From NCBI RefSeq assembly GCF_003351145.1, contig NZ_QQSV01000004.1, forward strand, positions 117,521 through 181,520: 64,000 bases of DNA. Direction: 5' to 3'. Both the position numbers and the translations under genes were made by a program. Positions 30,937 through 40,806 of the stretch are shown here, piece by piece (the first letter of the stretch is position 1; every line of letters begins with the position of its first letter). The notes under the pieces were generated by a model. The model searched no databases. It was not told the origin of the DNA and was given only the letters and a program-made list of their open reading frames with translations. The stretch is from Meiothermus sp. QL-1. GTDB taxonomy: Bacteria; Deinococcota; Deinococci; Deinococcales; Thermaceae.

Positions 30937-31407
30937 ATGAAAAAAGCCTTGATTTTCGCCCTTCTGGGAGGCATAGCCTTCGCCCAACCCGGCACCTCGC
31001 CCTTTGTGGACGTCCCCCCCTGCCACTGGGCCCGGGAAGCCATCGAGGCCATCGCCCGGCCCGACCCCAACGCCCGGCCCCAGCCCTCGGCCCTTCTAGC
31101 CGAAAACGCCCTGCGCCAGGTCTTCGAGGGGCTGAGGTGCAACGACCCCCTCTGGAGCCAGCGCTTCCTGCAGGACCCCAGCCCGGCTTTTGGCCGCGCC
31201 GAGGCCCGGCTGCGCGGGTTCGAGCTCAACGTGCGGGAAACCCGCATCGCCGGCGAGCGGGCCACCCTGCGCTTTGACCTGACCGCGGTACTGGCCGAGG
31301 GCAGCCTGCGCCGCAGCGGCACGGCCCAGCTTGTCTTCACCCCTGCTGGCTGGAGGGTGGTCTATTCGAGCCTGGTGGACCTGGGGCTGCCCCTTTTCCC
31401 CCAGTAG
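30937..31407 (+). CDS. Exported protein with SLH-like N-terminal motif
   Basis: A 156-residue protein with a short signal peptide (MKKALIFALLGGIAFAQ). The mature N-terminus SPFVDVPPCHWAREAIEAIA looks like the start of an S-layer homology repeat (FxDVPxxHWAxxAI), but only this first third is present. Two cysteines (mature positions near residues 28 and 68) could form a disulfide. The C-terminal half is beta-rich (RATLRFDLTAVLAEG...). It ends five bases from the convergent neighbour. Function unknown. Confidence 0.65.
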   Translation: MKKALIFALLGGIAFAQPGTSPFVDVPPCHWAREAIEAIARPDPNARPQPSALLAENALRQVFEGLRCNDPLWSQRFLQDPSPAFGRAEARLRGFELNVRETRIAGERATLRFDLTAVLAEGSLRRSGTAQLVFTPAGWRVVYSSLVDLGLPLFPQ

Positions 31408-31412
31408 CCCAG

Positions 31413-32150
31413 CTACTGCGCCGGCTTGAAGAAATCGGCCTCGCCGAGAACGGGGTTGATCTCCACCTCCAGCACCTCGCCCCGGGCGGCCAGCACCCCC
31501 CCCACGTAGTTCTCCCAGCGCTGCGGCAGGCGGACGCCCTGGACCACCTGGTAGTTGGAGAAAAAGGTGATGCTCTCCCCCACCCCCGGTATCTGCAAAC
31601 GCTCACCCACCAGCAGCCCCTCAGGGTTGAGCAGGTAGGTGCTCTCCCAGCCCTGGGTGCTGACCACGAGCAGCCGCCCCCGCCGGTCGCGCAGCGCCCC
31701 CTCGGCCAGCCGGGCCCGCTCCCGCCCCTCCTTGCCGTACTTGAGCCCGAGCCAGCCGGTATAGAGGCTCGAGCGCAGAATCTCCCGCTCCCTTGGGGGC
31801 AAAGGCCTGAGCGAGGTCTCGCGGCTCCAGAAGAAGCTCTCGCGCGGGCTGTACTGCTGGAGGGCCAGGGGGATGGGACGGGGCTGGCTCAGGCTTTCCG
31901 GGTCGTAGATCTCAAGCCGCACCCGGTTGTTGACAAAATCCACCAGCAGAAGGGTCACGATGCGGCTTTCCTCCTTGCCGTCGGGGGTGTAGTAGATGTG
32001 GGTGGTAACCTCCCGGTAGGTCTTGAGGTTGGCCAGGGCCGCCCCACCCAAGGCCCCCCGGGCTCGCTCGAGCCACTGCGCTGCCTCGGAGGAGACCTGG
32101 GCCAGGGCCATCCCCAGCCCCAGCGCGAACAGAAAGACACCCACCCTCAT
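31413..32150 (-). CDS. Exported LolA-like/outer-membrane lipoprotein-sorting type protein
   Basis: A 245-residue protein with a signal peptide (VFLFALGLGMALAQ). The mature part is a beta-rich protein resembling LolA/LolB-like or sigma-E-factor-regulator folds: LKTYREVTTHIYYTPDGKE, VDFVNNRVRLEIYDPES and STQGWESTYLLNPEGLL. The ATG at 32148-32150 is chosen because the signal peptide starts there; an ATG four codons upstream is an alternative. It converges on the SLH-like gene and diverges from the M24 peptidase. Confidence 0.6.
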   Translation of the reverse strand: MRVGVFLFALGLGMALAQVSSEAAQWLERARGALGGAALANLKTYREVTTHIYYTPDGKEESRIVTLLLVDFVNNRVRLEIYDPESLSQPRPIPLALQQYSPRESFFWSRETSLRPLPPREREILRSSLYTGWLGLKYGKEGRERARLAEGALRDRRGRLLVVSTQGWESTYLLNPEGLLVGERLQIPGVGESITFFSNYQVVQGVRLPQRWENYVGGVLAARGEVLEVEINPVLGEADFFKPAQ

Positions 32151-32234
32151 ACCCTGCACCATAGCATACCCGGGTGAAGCCGCGGTGTAGGGAGGATTGC
32201 TCTGGCCGCTCGTGCAGAGCAGGCGGTATTGGGG

Positions 32235-32240
32235 TAGATT
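32235..32240 (+). promoter_or_regulatory. -10 element for leaderless M24 peptidase operon
   Basis: TAGATT lies six bases before the GTG at 32247; no clear -35 is visible. Confidence 0.4.
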
Positions 32241-32246
32241 CTTGCC

Positions 32247-33290
32247 GTGGACTTCGCCGGACTGCTAGAACGCCTGGGGCTCGAGGCCCTCTTCGTCTCC
32301 AACCCCCACAACGTCCGCTACCTCTCGGGCTTCGTGGAGGGCAAGGACGCCAAGCTGGTCATCACCCGGGAAGGCCCCACCCTCATCACCGACGGGCGCT
32401 ACCTGGTGGAGGCCCAGCAGCAGCCCTTCCCCTACCGCATCCTCCAGCGCCGCAACGAGCTGAACCGGATTTTGGCCGAGTTCTTCCAAGGGCGGGTGGG
32501 CTTCGAGGCCGAGCACCTGAGCGTGGCCCAGCTCGAGGCCTTCCAGAAAGACTTCCCCCAGGTCACCTTCGTACCCACCCGGGGGGTCTTCGAGGGGCTG
32601 CGCCAACAGAAGAGCCCCGAGGAAATCGCCCGCATCCGCCGGGCCGCGGCCCTGGCCGACCAGGGCTTCCGGCACATCCTCCCCTACCTGAAGCCCGGCG
32701 TGCGGGAGCTGGACATTGCCTTGGAGCTGGAATTCTTCCTGCGCAAGGCGGGCTCCGAGGGCATGGCCTTCAGCCCCACCGTGGCCTCGGGCGAGCGCGG
32801 GGCCCAGCCCCACGGGGGGGCCAGCGCGAAGACAATCTGCCCGGGGGAGCTGGTCACGCTGGACTTCGGCTGCGTGGTGGAGGGGTACTGCTCCGACATG
32901 ACCCGCACAGTGGCTGTAGGCCGGGTCTCCGAGGAGCTTCGCTCGCTCTACCAGGCGGTGCTGGAGGCCCAGACCCTGGCTTTGGAGGCGGTGGCGCCGG
33001 GCCGGCGGGGGGCCGAGCTCGACGCGCTGGCCCGCCAGCACCTGGAACAGAAGGGGTACGGCCCCTACTTTACCCACAGCCTGGGCCACGGGGTGGGCCT
33101 TTACGTGCACGAAGGCCCCAGCCTGAGCCAGGTCTCCGAGGACGTGCTGGCCCCCCACCAGGTCGTCACCATCGAGCCGGGGGTCTACATCCAGGGCCTG
33201 GGCGGCTGCCGCATCGAGGACCTGGTGCTGGTCACCGCCACGGGGCACGAGGTGCTTTCGCAAAGCCCCAAGGAGCTCATCGAGCTATGA
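32247..33290 (+). CDS. M24-family Xaa-Pro peptidase
   Basis: A 347-residue aminopeptidase P/prolidase-like enzyme with an N-terminal creatinase-like domain ([12 protein letters not shown]) and a C-terminal pita-bread metallopeptidase domain. The metal ligands are readable: aspartate in [18 protein letters not shown] (two), histidine in [15 protein letters not shown], glutamate in TIEPGVYI and glutamate in RIEDLVLVT. It releases amino acids next to proline. The start is GTG, and the downstream rlpA gene overlaps the stop by ATGA. Confidence 0.93.
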   Translation: MDFAGLLERLGLEALFVSNPHNVRYLSGFVEGKDAKLVITREGPTLITDGRYLVEAQQQPFPYRILQRRNELNRILAEFFQGRVGFEAEHLSVAQLEAFQKDFPQVTFVPTRGVFEGLRQQKSPEEIARIRRAAALADQGFRHILPYLKPGVRELDIALELEFFLRKAGSEGMAFSPTVASGERGAQPHGGASAKTICPGELVTLDFGCVVEGYCSDMTRTVAVGRVSEELRSLYQAVLEAQTLALEAVAPGRRGAELDALARQHLEQKGYGPYFTHSLGHGVGLYVHEGPSLSQVSEDVLAPHQVVTIEPGVYIQGLGGCRIEDLVLVTATGHEVLSQSPKELIEL

Positions 33291-33865
33291 GGCGAAGCCT
33301 GGCGCTTCTGGTCCTGGGGGGGCTGGCGCTGGCCCAGGGCTATGTGGTACAGCCCGGGGACACCCTGGAGCGCATCGCCCGGCTCTTTCAGGTGCCCGTA
33401 GCCGAGCTGATGCTGGCCAACGGTCTCATCGAGGACCCGCTGCCGGTGGGGCTCGAGCTCAACATCCCCCCCTCGGACTGGAACCCCATGCACATAGAGG
33501 CCCTCCCCCTGCTCGAACCGCTGCCCTGGGTATTCCTGCCCCTCCCCCCAGCCCCCCAGGAGGCCCGGGTACGGGCAGTCCAGGAGGGGCTGGCCTCGTG
33601 GTACGGGGCCCGCTTCCACGGACGGCGCACCGCCAGCGGGGAGCGCTTCAACAAGTTCCACCTTACCGCCGCCCACCGCAGCCTGCCCTTCGGCACCCGG
33701 GTGCGGGTGGTCAACCCCCGCAACGGCCAGAGCGTGGTGGTGCGCATCAACGACCGGGGGCCCCACATCCAGGGCCGAATCATCGACCTTTCCTACGCCG
33801 CTGCGTTGCAGCTCGGCCTGGTGCGCCAGGGGGTCTTCCGGGTGCGGCTTGAGATTTTGCCCTGA
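33287..33865 (+). CDS. rlpA: LysM-RlpA exported protein
   Basis: A 192-residue protein with a signal peptide (about 1-17), one LysM repeat (about 18-62: [24 protein letters not shown]), a proline-rich linker and a double-psi beta-barrel RlpA domain (about 98-190). The barrel motifs are [33 protein letters not shown] and RINDRGPH...RIIDLS. RlpA proteins are septal lytic transglycosylases that act on naked glycan. Most carry a SPOR domain; here LysM probably supplies glycan binding. Translation is coupled to the peptidase (ATGA) and nfo follows two bases later. Confidence 0.88.
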   Translation: MRRSLALLVLGGLALAQGYVVQPGDTLERIARLFQVPVAELMLANGLIEDPLPVGLELNIPPSDWNPMHIEALPLLEPLPWVFLPLPPAPQEARVRAVQEGLASWYGARFHGRRTASGERFNKFHLTAAHRSLPFGTRVRVVNPRNGQSVVVRINDRGPHIQGRIIDLSYAAALQLGLVRQGVFRVRLEILP

Positions 33866-33867
33866 CC

Positions 33868-34656
33868 ATGCGCTACGGACTGCACCTCTCCATCGCTGGC
33901 AAGCAGGGCGTGGCCGGAGCGGCCCGGGAAGCTGCTCTCCTGGGCCTCACCGCCCTGCAAATCTTCGCCAAAAGCCCCAGGAGCTGGAAGACCCGCCCCC
34001 TCCGCCCCGGCGAGGTGGAGGGCTTCCGCGCCTGGAAGGAGAACCTGGGCGGCCTGCCCACGGTCGTCCATGCTTCGTACCTGGTCAACCTGGCCGCCAA
34101 GGGCGAGCTGGGGGAGAAAAGCGTCTTCAGCCTGGCCGACGACCTGGTCAAGGCCCAGGCCCTGGGGGCCGAGTACGTGGTGGTGCACCCCGGCTCGGGC
34201 GAGCCGGCCCAGGCCCGCGAGAACGCCCTGAAGGCGCTGGCCCTAGCAGGAGCAAAAGGCCCCCAGCTGCTTCTTGAGAATACCGCCGGGGGAGGCGAGA
34301 AGCTGGGGGCCCGGCCGGGCGAGCTGGCTGAGCTCATCGAGGGCACCCCCATGGGGGTCTGCTTCGACACCTGCCACGCCTTCGCCGCCGGCTACGACCC
34401 GCTGGAGGCCCTGGACGAGCTGGAACGCCGGGTGGGGCTGGAGCGGGTGCCGGTGGTGCACCTCAACGACTCCGTGGGGGCCAAGGGGGCGCAGGTGGAC
34501 CACCACGCCAACCTGCTTCAGGGCCAGATGGGACCCCGCTTGAAGGCGGTCTTCCTCGAGCCCCGCCTGCGGGAAAAGGTCTTCATCCTGGAGACCCCCC
34601 GCAGCCCCCAGGAGGATGCCCACAACCTGCGGGTGCTGCGGGAGTGGCTCGGCTAG
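33868..34656 (+). CDS. nfo: Endonuclease IV
   Basis: A 262-residue TIM-barrel AP endonuclease that cuts at abasic sites during base excision repair. Zinc ligands are readable in the family order: HLSIAGKQG at the start, VHASYLVNLA, VVVHPGSG, LLENTAGGG (glutamate), VCFDTCHAFAAGYD, VVHLNDS, DHHANLLQG and FILETPR. It ends with a four-base convergent overlap with potD. Confidence 0.95.
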   Translation: MRYGLHLSIAGKQGVAGAAREAALLGLTALQIFAKSPRSWKTRPLRPGEVEGFRAWKENLGGLPTVVHASYLVNLAAKGELGEKSVFSLADDLVKAQALGAEYVVVHPGSGEPAQARENALKALALAGAKGPQLLLENTAGGGEKLGARPGELAELIEGTPMGVCFDTCHAFAAGYDPLEALDELERRVGLERVPVVHLNDSVGAKGAQVDHHANLLQGQMGPRLKAVFLEPRLREKVFILETPRSPQEDAHNLRVLREWLG

Positions 34657-35678
34657 CGCGACTTCACCTCGGCCCAGACCCGGTTGAAGATCTCGCCCTC
34701 CTCACCCAAATCGGCCAGGAACTCCAGCCGCTGCCGCGTCTCCTCTGGGGGGTAGATGAGGGGGTTGTCCTTCTCCTCGATCTGGTCCATGGCCGCCGCC
34801 ACCGGGGTGGCGTAACCGATGGCATTGGAGATTTTGGCGGCGATATCAGGCTCCAGCAGGAAATTGATGAACTTATAGGCCAGCTCGTGCTGGGGACTCT
34901 TCCTGAGCACCACCAAAGCATCGGCCCACAGGGTAGCCCCCTCTTTGGGAATCACGTACTTGAGCCTGGGGTTCTCCGCCTGGGCGGCCAGGATGTCCCC
35001 CGAGTAGGCGATGCCCACCGCGATGTCCCCGGCAATCAGCCGGTCGCGGATGCTGGTTCCCCCCGCAAAGCCCTGCGAGCGCCGTTTGGTCTCGAGCAAA
35101 AGCGCCTGAACCTCGGCCAGCCTGGCCGGGTCGGTGGTGTTGACCGAAAGCCCCTTGTACTTCAAGGCCGCCCCTATCGTCTCCCGCATCTCGTCCAGCA
35201 GCAAGAAACTCCCCACCTGCTGGGCAGGGTCGAAGATCACCGCCCAGCTCTCCACCGGCCCCCGCACCAGGTCCTCCCGGTAGGCCAGGCCGGTGGTGCC
35301 CCACTGGTAGGCCACGCTGTAGCGGCCGCCGGGGTCGTAGGCCGGGTCGGCGAACTGGGGGGCCAGGTTCTTCAGGTTGGGCAGCTTGGCCTTGTCCAGC
35401 TCCTGCAGGATGCCCGCCCTGGCCAGGGTACCCACCGTGTAGTCTGGGGTGATAAGCACATCGTACTCCCGGTCACCCCCAGCCTGGAGCTTGGACTGCA
35501 TGGCCTCGGGGGAGTCGTAGGTGTCCTCCACCACCCGCACCCCCTCCCGCTTCTCGAACTCCTGCAGCACCTCCTTGGGCATGTAGTCCGACCAGTTGAG
35601 GAGGCGCAGCTCCTTCCTCTCCTGCCCACAGCCAGCTAAAAAAACCAAGACAAACGGCAACCACCAGAGCTTTCTCAC
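34653..35678 (-). CDS. potD: Spermidine/putrescine-binding lipoprotein
   Basis: A 341-residue periplasmic binding lipoprotein. The signal peptide ends with lipobox FLAGC (Cys17). The mature part begins ELRLLNWSDYMPKEVLQEFEKREG, the typical PotD/PotF opening, and has YDVLITPDYTVGTL and SYSGD-type (IAYSGDIL) polyamine-site elements. It delivers polyamines to the PotBC channel. It follows potC by nine bases and is the last gene of potABCD. Confidence 0.95.
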   Translation of the reverse strand: MRKLWWLPFVLVFLAGCGQERKELRLLNWSDYMPKEVLQEFEKREGVRVVEDTYDSPEAMQSKLQAGGDREYDVLITPDYTVGTLARAGILQELDKAKLPNLKNLAPQFADPAYDPGGRYSVAYQWGTTGLAYREDLVRGPVESWAVIFDPAQQVGSFLLLDEMRETIGAALKYKGLSVNTTDPARLAEVQALLLETKRRSQGFAGGTSIRDRLIAGDIAVGIAYSGDILAAQAENPRLKYVIPKEGATLWADALVVLRKSPQHELAYKFINFLLEPDIAAKISNAIGYATPVAAAMDQIEEKDNPLIYPPEETRQRLEFLADLGEEGEIFNRVWAEVKSR

Positions 35679-35687
35679 CCTAACCTC

Positions 35688-36464
35688 CTAGCGTTTCTTC
35701 CAGAAGAGCACCCCAAGCAGAATGACCAGAATAGTAGCCCCCACCATCAGGGTGGACAGGGCGTGGATCTCAGGGCGTATGCCGAGCTTGACCGAGGAGT
35801 AGATGTACAAAGGCAGCGTGGTCGAACCCGGCCCGGCGGTAAAGAAGGTGATCACGAAGTCGTCGAGGGAGAGGCTGAAGGCCAGGAGGGCCCCCGCCAC
35901 CACCCCAGGTAGGATAAGCGGAAGGGTCACCTCGCGGAAGGTCTGCCAGGGGGTGGCCCCCAGGTCCTTGGCGGCCTCCTCCAAAGCAGGGTCCAGGAGC
36001 ATCAACCGGGCCCGCACCACCAGGGTCACGTAGGCAATCTGAAAGCTGATGTGGCCCAAGATAATGGTAAACAGCGAGAGCCTGGGCCAGCCCACCAGGT
36101 CCCGCACCACGTCGAAAAGCAGCAAAAGCGAGATGCCCATCACCACGTCCGGCACCACCACCGGCACGTATAGAAGGTAGCGCAGCGCGGTTTTGAGCCG
36201 GAACTCATAGCGCACCAGCCCAATGGCCAGCAAGGTGCCCAGCACGGTGGAGACCAGGGTGGAGACCACGGCCACGATGAGGGTGTTGGTCAGGTACTCC
36301 AGGATGCGCTCGTTGGCGAAAAGCCGCGCGTACCAGTCCAGGGTAAAACCGGTAAAGCGCACCCCAAAGCGGCTTTGGTTGAAGGAAAGGGCCACGATGA
36401 CCAGGATGGGCAGGTACAAAAACAAAAAGACCAGCCCCGCGTAAAGCCCGAGCAGCCGCCTCAT
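35688..36464 (-). CDS. potC: Spermidine/putrescine ABC permease PotC
   Basis: A 258-residue permease with about six transmembrane helices and the EAA loop EEAAKDLGATPWQTFREVTLPLILPG. The gene overlaps potB by four bases. Confidence 0.95.
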   Translation of the reverse strand: MRRLLGLYAGLVFLFLYLPILVIVALSFNQSRFGVRFTGFTLDWYARLFANERILEYLTNTLIVAVVSTLVSTVLGTLLAIGLVRYEFRLKTALRYLLYVPVVVPDVVMGISLLLLFDVVRDLVGWPRLSLFTIILGHISFQIAYVTLVVRARLMLLDPALEEAAKDLGATPWQTFREVTLPLILPGVVAGALLAFSLSLDDFVITFFTAGPGSTTLPLYIYSSVKLGIRPEIHALSTLMVGATILVILLGVLFWKKR

Positions 36465-37316
36465 ACCAGCCTATCCAAACCCCGCTCACCCTGGGTGCGG
36501 GCGTAGAGCCAAAGCCCCAGCAGAACCAGGGCCATCAGGACCATGCTCACCGCGCTGCCAAAGGCCCAGTTTTGGGCCGAGCCGAACTGGAGCTGAATCA
36601 GATTGCCCACCAGCGTCACCTTGCCCCCCCCTAGCAGGTCGGCAATCACGAAGGTGCCCACAGCCGGAATGAAGACCAGGAGGAATCCGGCAAAAAGCCC
36701 GGGGACGGTCTGGGGAAAGATGGCCTCGAGGAAAGCCCGCACCGGACGGGCCCCCAGGTCATAAGCGGCCTCCCGCAGGCTCCAGTCAATCCGCTCCACC
36801 GCCGCATATAGCGGCAGCACGAAAAAGGGCAGGTAGGTGTAAACCGTGGCCACGTACACCGCCAGCATCGAGGGCAAAAGCTCGGCAGGGGGCAGGCCAA
36901 AGGCGGTAATGAAGGCGTTCAGCAGACCCTCTTTCTGAAAAATCACAATCCAGGCATAGACCCGGATGAGGAAGTTGGTGAAAAAGGGAATCACCACCAG
37001 GAGTAGAAGCACCTCTTTGTAGCGGCTTTGGGCGATGTAGAAGGCCAGGGGATACCCCAGGACCATCACGAAGAGGGTGGACCAAAAACCAATCCACAGG
37101 CTCCGCCCGATAATCTCGGCGAAAAGCGGGTCAGAGAAGAAGCGCACGTAGTTGTGGAGCCCCAACGGCGGCACCGGCTGGCCCAGGCTGCCCCGGCTCA
37201 TCAGCGAGACCCCCAGCACGATGAGGGTGGGCACCAGCACGAAAACCACCAGCCAGAAGGCCCCAGGCCCCACCGTGAGCAAGACCTGGCGCAGGCGCTG
37301 AGCGGGCGTCGCGGCC

Positions 37317-37324
<8 letters not shown>
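36461..37324 (-). CDS. potB: Spermidine/putrescine ABC permease PotB
   Basis: A 287-residue permease with six predicted transmembrane helices. The EAA-type loop reads LREAAYDLGARPVRAFLEAIFPQTVPG. It overlaps the potA end by eight bases. Confidence 0.95.
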
Positions 37325-38441
<1,117 letters not shown>

Positions 38442-38448
38442 AGGGCCA

Positions 38449-38477
38449 AGTCTACGGGCTACCCCCGCGGGGGGCAA
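38449..38477 (-). promoter_or_regulatory. Promoter of potABCD (leaderless)
   Basis: On the minus strand, -35 TTGCCC (38472-38477) and -10 TAGACT (38449-38454) are spaced by 17 bases; seven bases separate the -10 from the potA GTG. Confidence 0.7.
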
Positions 38478-38491
38478 CCTTAGCCCCCCCC

Positions 38492-38520
38492 TTGACGAAG
38501 TTCTTAGGGCTCGCTAGTAT
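38492..38520 (+). promoter_or_regulatory. Promoter of tRNA-Leu
   Basis: -35 TTGACG (38492-38497) and -10 TAGTAT (38515-38520) have a 17-base spacer; the tRNA begins 24 bases further on. Confidence 0.85.
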
Positions 38521-38544
38521 CTTTTTTGCCTGGTTTGGCCCTGA

Positions 38545-38631
38545 GCCGGGATGGCGGAATTGGTAGACGCGCATGATTCAGGGTCATGTGCCCGCAAGGG
38601 TGTGCAGGTTCAAGTCCTGTTCCCGGCACCA
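38545..38631 (+). tRNA. tRNA-Leu (anticodon CAG)
   Basis: An 87-base class II tRNA. The acceptor stem is GCCGGGA/TCCCGGC. The anticodon stem CATGA/TCATG encloses TTCAGGG, giving anticodon CAG. A long variable arm (TGCCCGCAAGGGTG) is present, the T-loop is GTTCAAGTC, and CCA is encoded. Confidence 0.97.
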
Positions 38632-38652
38632 ACCCCCCTTTAGGGGGGTTTT
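38632..38652 (+). terminator. Intrinsic terminator of tRNA-Leu
   Basis: A 6-8 bp stem (ACCCCCC with GGGGGGT, loop about four bases) directly follows the CCA end and runs into TTTTCT. Confidence 0.85.
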
Positions 38653-38670
38653 CTGTTTGGCCTGCCCCGC

Positions 38671-38699
38671 TTTACCCTTCCACCTAAGGGTGCTATTCT
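38671..38699 (+). promoter_or_regulatory. Promoter of the rimP-nusA-infB-secDF operon
   Basis: -35 TTTACC (38671-38676) and -10 TATTCT (38694-38699) have a 17-base spacer. The start of rimP is about 70 bases beyond the expected transcription start. Confidence 0.6.
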
Positions 38700-38724
38700 T
38701 AAGGGGATAGCTCCCAAGACACCT

Positions 38725-38769
38725 GGGGGGTGGGTCGCAAGCCCACCCCCCTCGCTTGGGGGAGGAGGT
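38725..38769 (+). promoter_or_regulatory. Alternative hairpins in the rimP leader over the ribosome-binding site
   Basis: A 10-bp stem forms between 38725-38734 and 38742-38751 with a seven-base loop. The C-run of its 3' arm (38746-38750) can instead pair with GGGGG at 38758-38762, which abuts the GGAGGAGG ribosome-binding site (38761-38768) of rimP. The two folds exclude each other. A role in controlling the operon is inferred only from this geometry. Confidence 0.45.
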
Positions 38770-38774
38770 GAAGT

Positions 38775-39257
38775 GTGGAGCCGGAAAACCCCCAAAGGGG
38801 GCCAAGCTTGCCGCAAGGGCTCGAAGAGATGGCCCAGAAAGCCCTGGCCCCGCTCGGCTACGACGTGCTGGAAGCGGGGCTTCGGACAGCAGGGCGCTCC
38901 AAAGTCTTCCTCGTGCGCATTGAGCGCCGGGACGAAGCACCCGTGAGCGTAGGGGACCTCGAGCGGGCCAGCCAGGCCCTTTCGAGCCTCCTCGACCAGC
39001 ACGACCCCATCCAGGGGCGATACCTGCTCCAGGTGGAGTCCCCCGGCCCCGAGCGGCCCCTTTTGACCGCCCGCCACTTTGAGCGCTTCATGGGCCTGAG
39101 GGTCCGGGTGCGAACCCCTGAGGGGCCCTTCACCGCCCGGATTAAGGGGGTAGCAGGGGATGAAGTGGAGCTCGAGCTGGAAAACCGGGAGATCCGCAAG
39201 CTGCGGCTCAACAGCTTCAAAGCCAACCTAGCTGAATGGCCGGAGCGGCCCAGATAA
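38775..39257 (+). CDS. rimP: Ribosome maturation factor RimP
   Basis: A 160-residue factor for 30S subunit assembly. The RVESPGPERPL-like segment here reads QVESPGPERPLLTARHFERFMG, the conserved core of the family, followed by a small SH3-like C-terminal domain. Start GTG follows GGAGGAGGTG. It opens the standard rimP-nusA-ylxR-infB order. Confidence 0.95.
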   Translation: MEPENPQRGPSLPQGLEEMAQKALAPLGYDVLEAGLRTAGRSKVFLVRIERRDEAPVSVGDLERASQALSSLLDQHDPIQGRYLLQVESPGPERPLLTARHFERFMGLRVRVRTPEGPFTARIKGVAGDEVELELENREIRKLRLNSFKANLAEWPERPR

Positions 39258-39270
39258 AAGGAGGAAGCCC

Positions 39271-40449
39271 GTGAAAAAGGAATTCATAGACGCCCTAGCC
39301 CAGGTCGCCCACGAGCGCGGGGTCACCGCCGAAGAGCTCATCGCCAACTTCGAGGAGGCCCTGAGGCTGGCCTACCTGCGGCAGAAGGGGTTCCGCACCA
39401 AGGACGTGGAGGAGGAGGGCAAGGGACCTCTGGTAGAGGTCCACCTAGACCCGCAGCAGGGCAGCCTGGAGGTGCTCGAAATCAAGCGGGTGGTGGAGAA
39501 GGTCCAGGACCCCGACAAGGAGATCGACCTGGCCACGGCCCGGCAGTACGACCCCGAGGTCGCGGTGGGCGAGGAGATGGAGTTCCCCATAGACCCGAAG
39601 GAGTTCAGCCTCATCGCCCTGCAAATCGCCAAACAGGTGCTCACCCAGCGCCTCAAGGAGGCCGAGCGCACCCGGGTCTACAACGAGTACAAGGACAAGG
39701 AAGGCGAGGTGCTCACCGGCACCGTGGCCCGGGTGGACAACCGCGGCAACGTCTACGTGGAGCTCGGGCGGGGCGAGGCCCTGATGCCCCCCAAGGAGCA
39801 GATCCCCACCGAGCGCTACCACCCTGGCCAGCGCATCAAGGTCTACCTCAAGCAGGTCCAGCGCTCCTCCAAAGGCCCCAGCCTGGTGGTCTCCCGCGCC
39901 CACGAGGAACTCCTGCGCTACCTGCTGCGACAGGAGGTGCCCGAGATTGCCGAGGGCATCGTGGAGGTCAAGGCCATCGCGCGCGAACCGGGCAGCCGCA
40001 GCAAGGTAGCGGTGATGAGCCACAACCCCAACGTGGACCCCATCGGGGCCTGCATCGGCCACAAGGGTCAGCGCATCCAGTCGGTCTCGGCAGAGCTGGG
40101 ACGCGAGCGGGTGGACATCATCCAGTGGAGCTCCAGCCCCAAAGAGTTCATCCGCAACGCCCTCTCGCCGGCCACGGTGGGCGAGATTACCCTGGAGACC
40201 GGGGAGGACGGCAAGGCCCGGGCCCGGGTGGTGGTGGCCAAGGACCAGCACTCCTTGGCCATCGGCAAGGCGGGGCAGAACGTCCGCCTAGCCTCCAGGC
40301 TCACCGGCTACGAGATTGACTTTGAGGAGGCCGAGGAAATCACCGACCTCGATGCGGCCTTCCTCAAAGCAGCCGAGAAGGAGGAGGCCCTCAGGGTCTC
40401 GCAGGACGCCAAGAACCGCTTCGAGAGCCTGTTCAAGGACAGCGAGTAA
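39271..40449 (+). CDS. nusA: Transcription termination/antitermination factor NusA
   Basis: A 392-residue protein with an N-terminal RNAP-binding domain, an S1 domain (GEVLTGTVARVDNRGNVYVELG, about residues 145-205) and two KH domains (ARVVVAKDQHSLAIGKAGQNVRLAS in KH2). It lacks long C-terminal acidic repeats, as expected outside the proteobacteria. Start GTG behind AAAGGAGG. Confidence 0.97.
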   Translation: MKKEFIDALAQVAHERGVTAEELIANFEEALRLAYLRQKGFRTKDVEEEGKGPLVEVHLDPQQGSLEVLEIKRVVEKVQDPDKEIDLATARQYDPEVAVGEEMEFPIDPKEFSLIALQIAKQVLTQRLKEAERTRVYNEYKDKEGEVLTGTVARVDNRGNVYVELGRGEALMPPKEQIPTERYHPGQRIKVYLKQVQRSSKGPSLVVSRAHEELLRYLLRQEVPEIAEGIVEVKAIAREPGSRSKVAVMSHNPNVDPIGACIGHKGQRIQSVSAELGRERVDIIQWSSSPKEFIRNALSPATVGEITLETGEDGKARARVVVAKDQHSLAIGKAGQNVRLASRLTGYEIDFEEAEEITDLDAAFLKAAEKEEALRVSQDAKNRFESLFKDSE

Positions 40450-40458
40450 AGCAGCCCG

Positions 40459-40806
40459 ATGCCTGCCTCCAAGCACATCCCCTTCCGCCAGTGCGTGGCC
40501 TGCCGTGCGCGCAGGCCCAAACGCGAGCTGCTGCGAATCGTGCTGACCCAGGCAGGCCCGGTGATAGACCCCACGGGACGCAGGCCGGGCCGGGGGGCCT
40601 ATGTCTGTCCCGACAGACCCGAGTGCTGGGCAGAAAAGAAGCTGCGCCGACTGGCTGGGGCCAGGGCTGCCGAGCTTTCCCTGGCCTTACAGGCCCTGCT
40701 CAAAGACCTGGCCAACCCAGACCACTCCAAAGGAGGTGCACATGGCCAAGATCCGAATCTATCAGCTCGCCAAAGAGCTGGGGATGAACAACGAGGAGCT
40801 ACTTAA
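40459..40806 (+). CDS. ylxR: YlxR-family RNA-binding protein
   Basis: A 115-residue protein of the YlxR/DUF448 family found between nusA and infB. Core motif FRQCVACRARRPKRELLRIV, then GRGAYVCPDRPECW. Its last 21 codons overlap infB by 65 bases in another frame, a longer overlap than usual; the tail ([11 protein letters not shown]...) is unlikely to be structured. Confidence 0.88.
   Translation: MPASKHIPFRQCVACRARRPKRELLRIVLTQAGPVIDPTGRRPGRGAYVCPDRPECWAEKKLRRLAGARAAELSLALQALLKDLANPDHSKGGAHGQDPNLSARQRAGDEQRGAT

Noticed and set aside
38442..38477. A longer PotA starting at the TTG at 38477
   Set aside because: That TTG is the -35 element of a well-spaced promoter whose -10 lies seven bases before the GTG at 38441.
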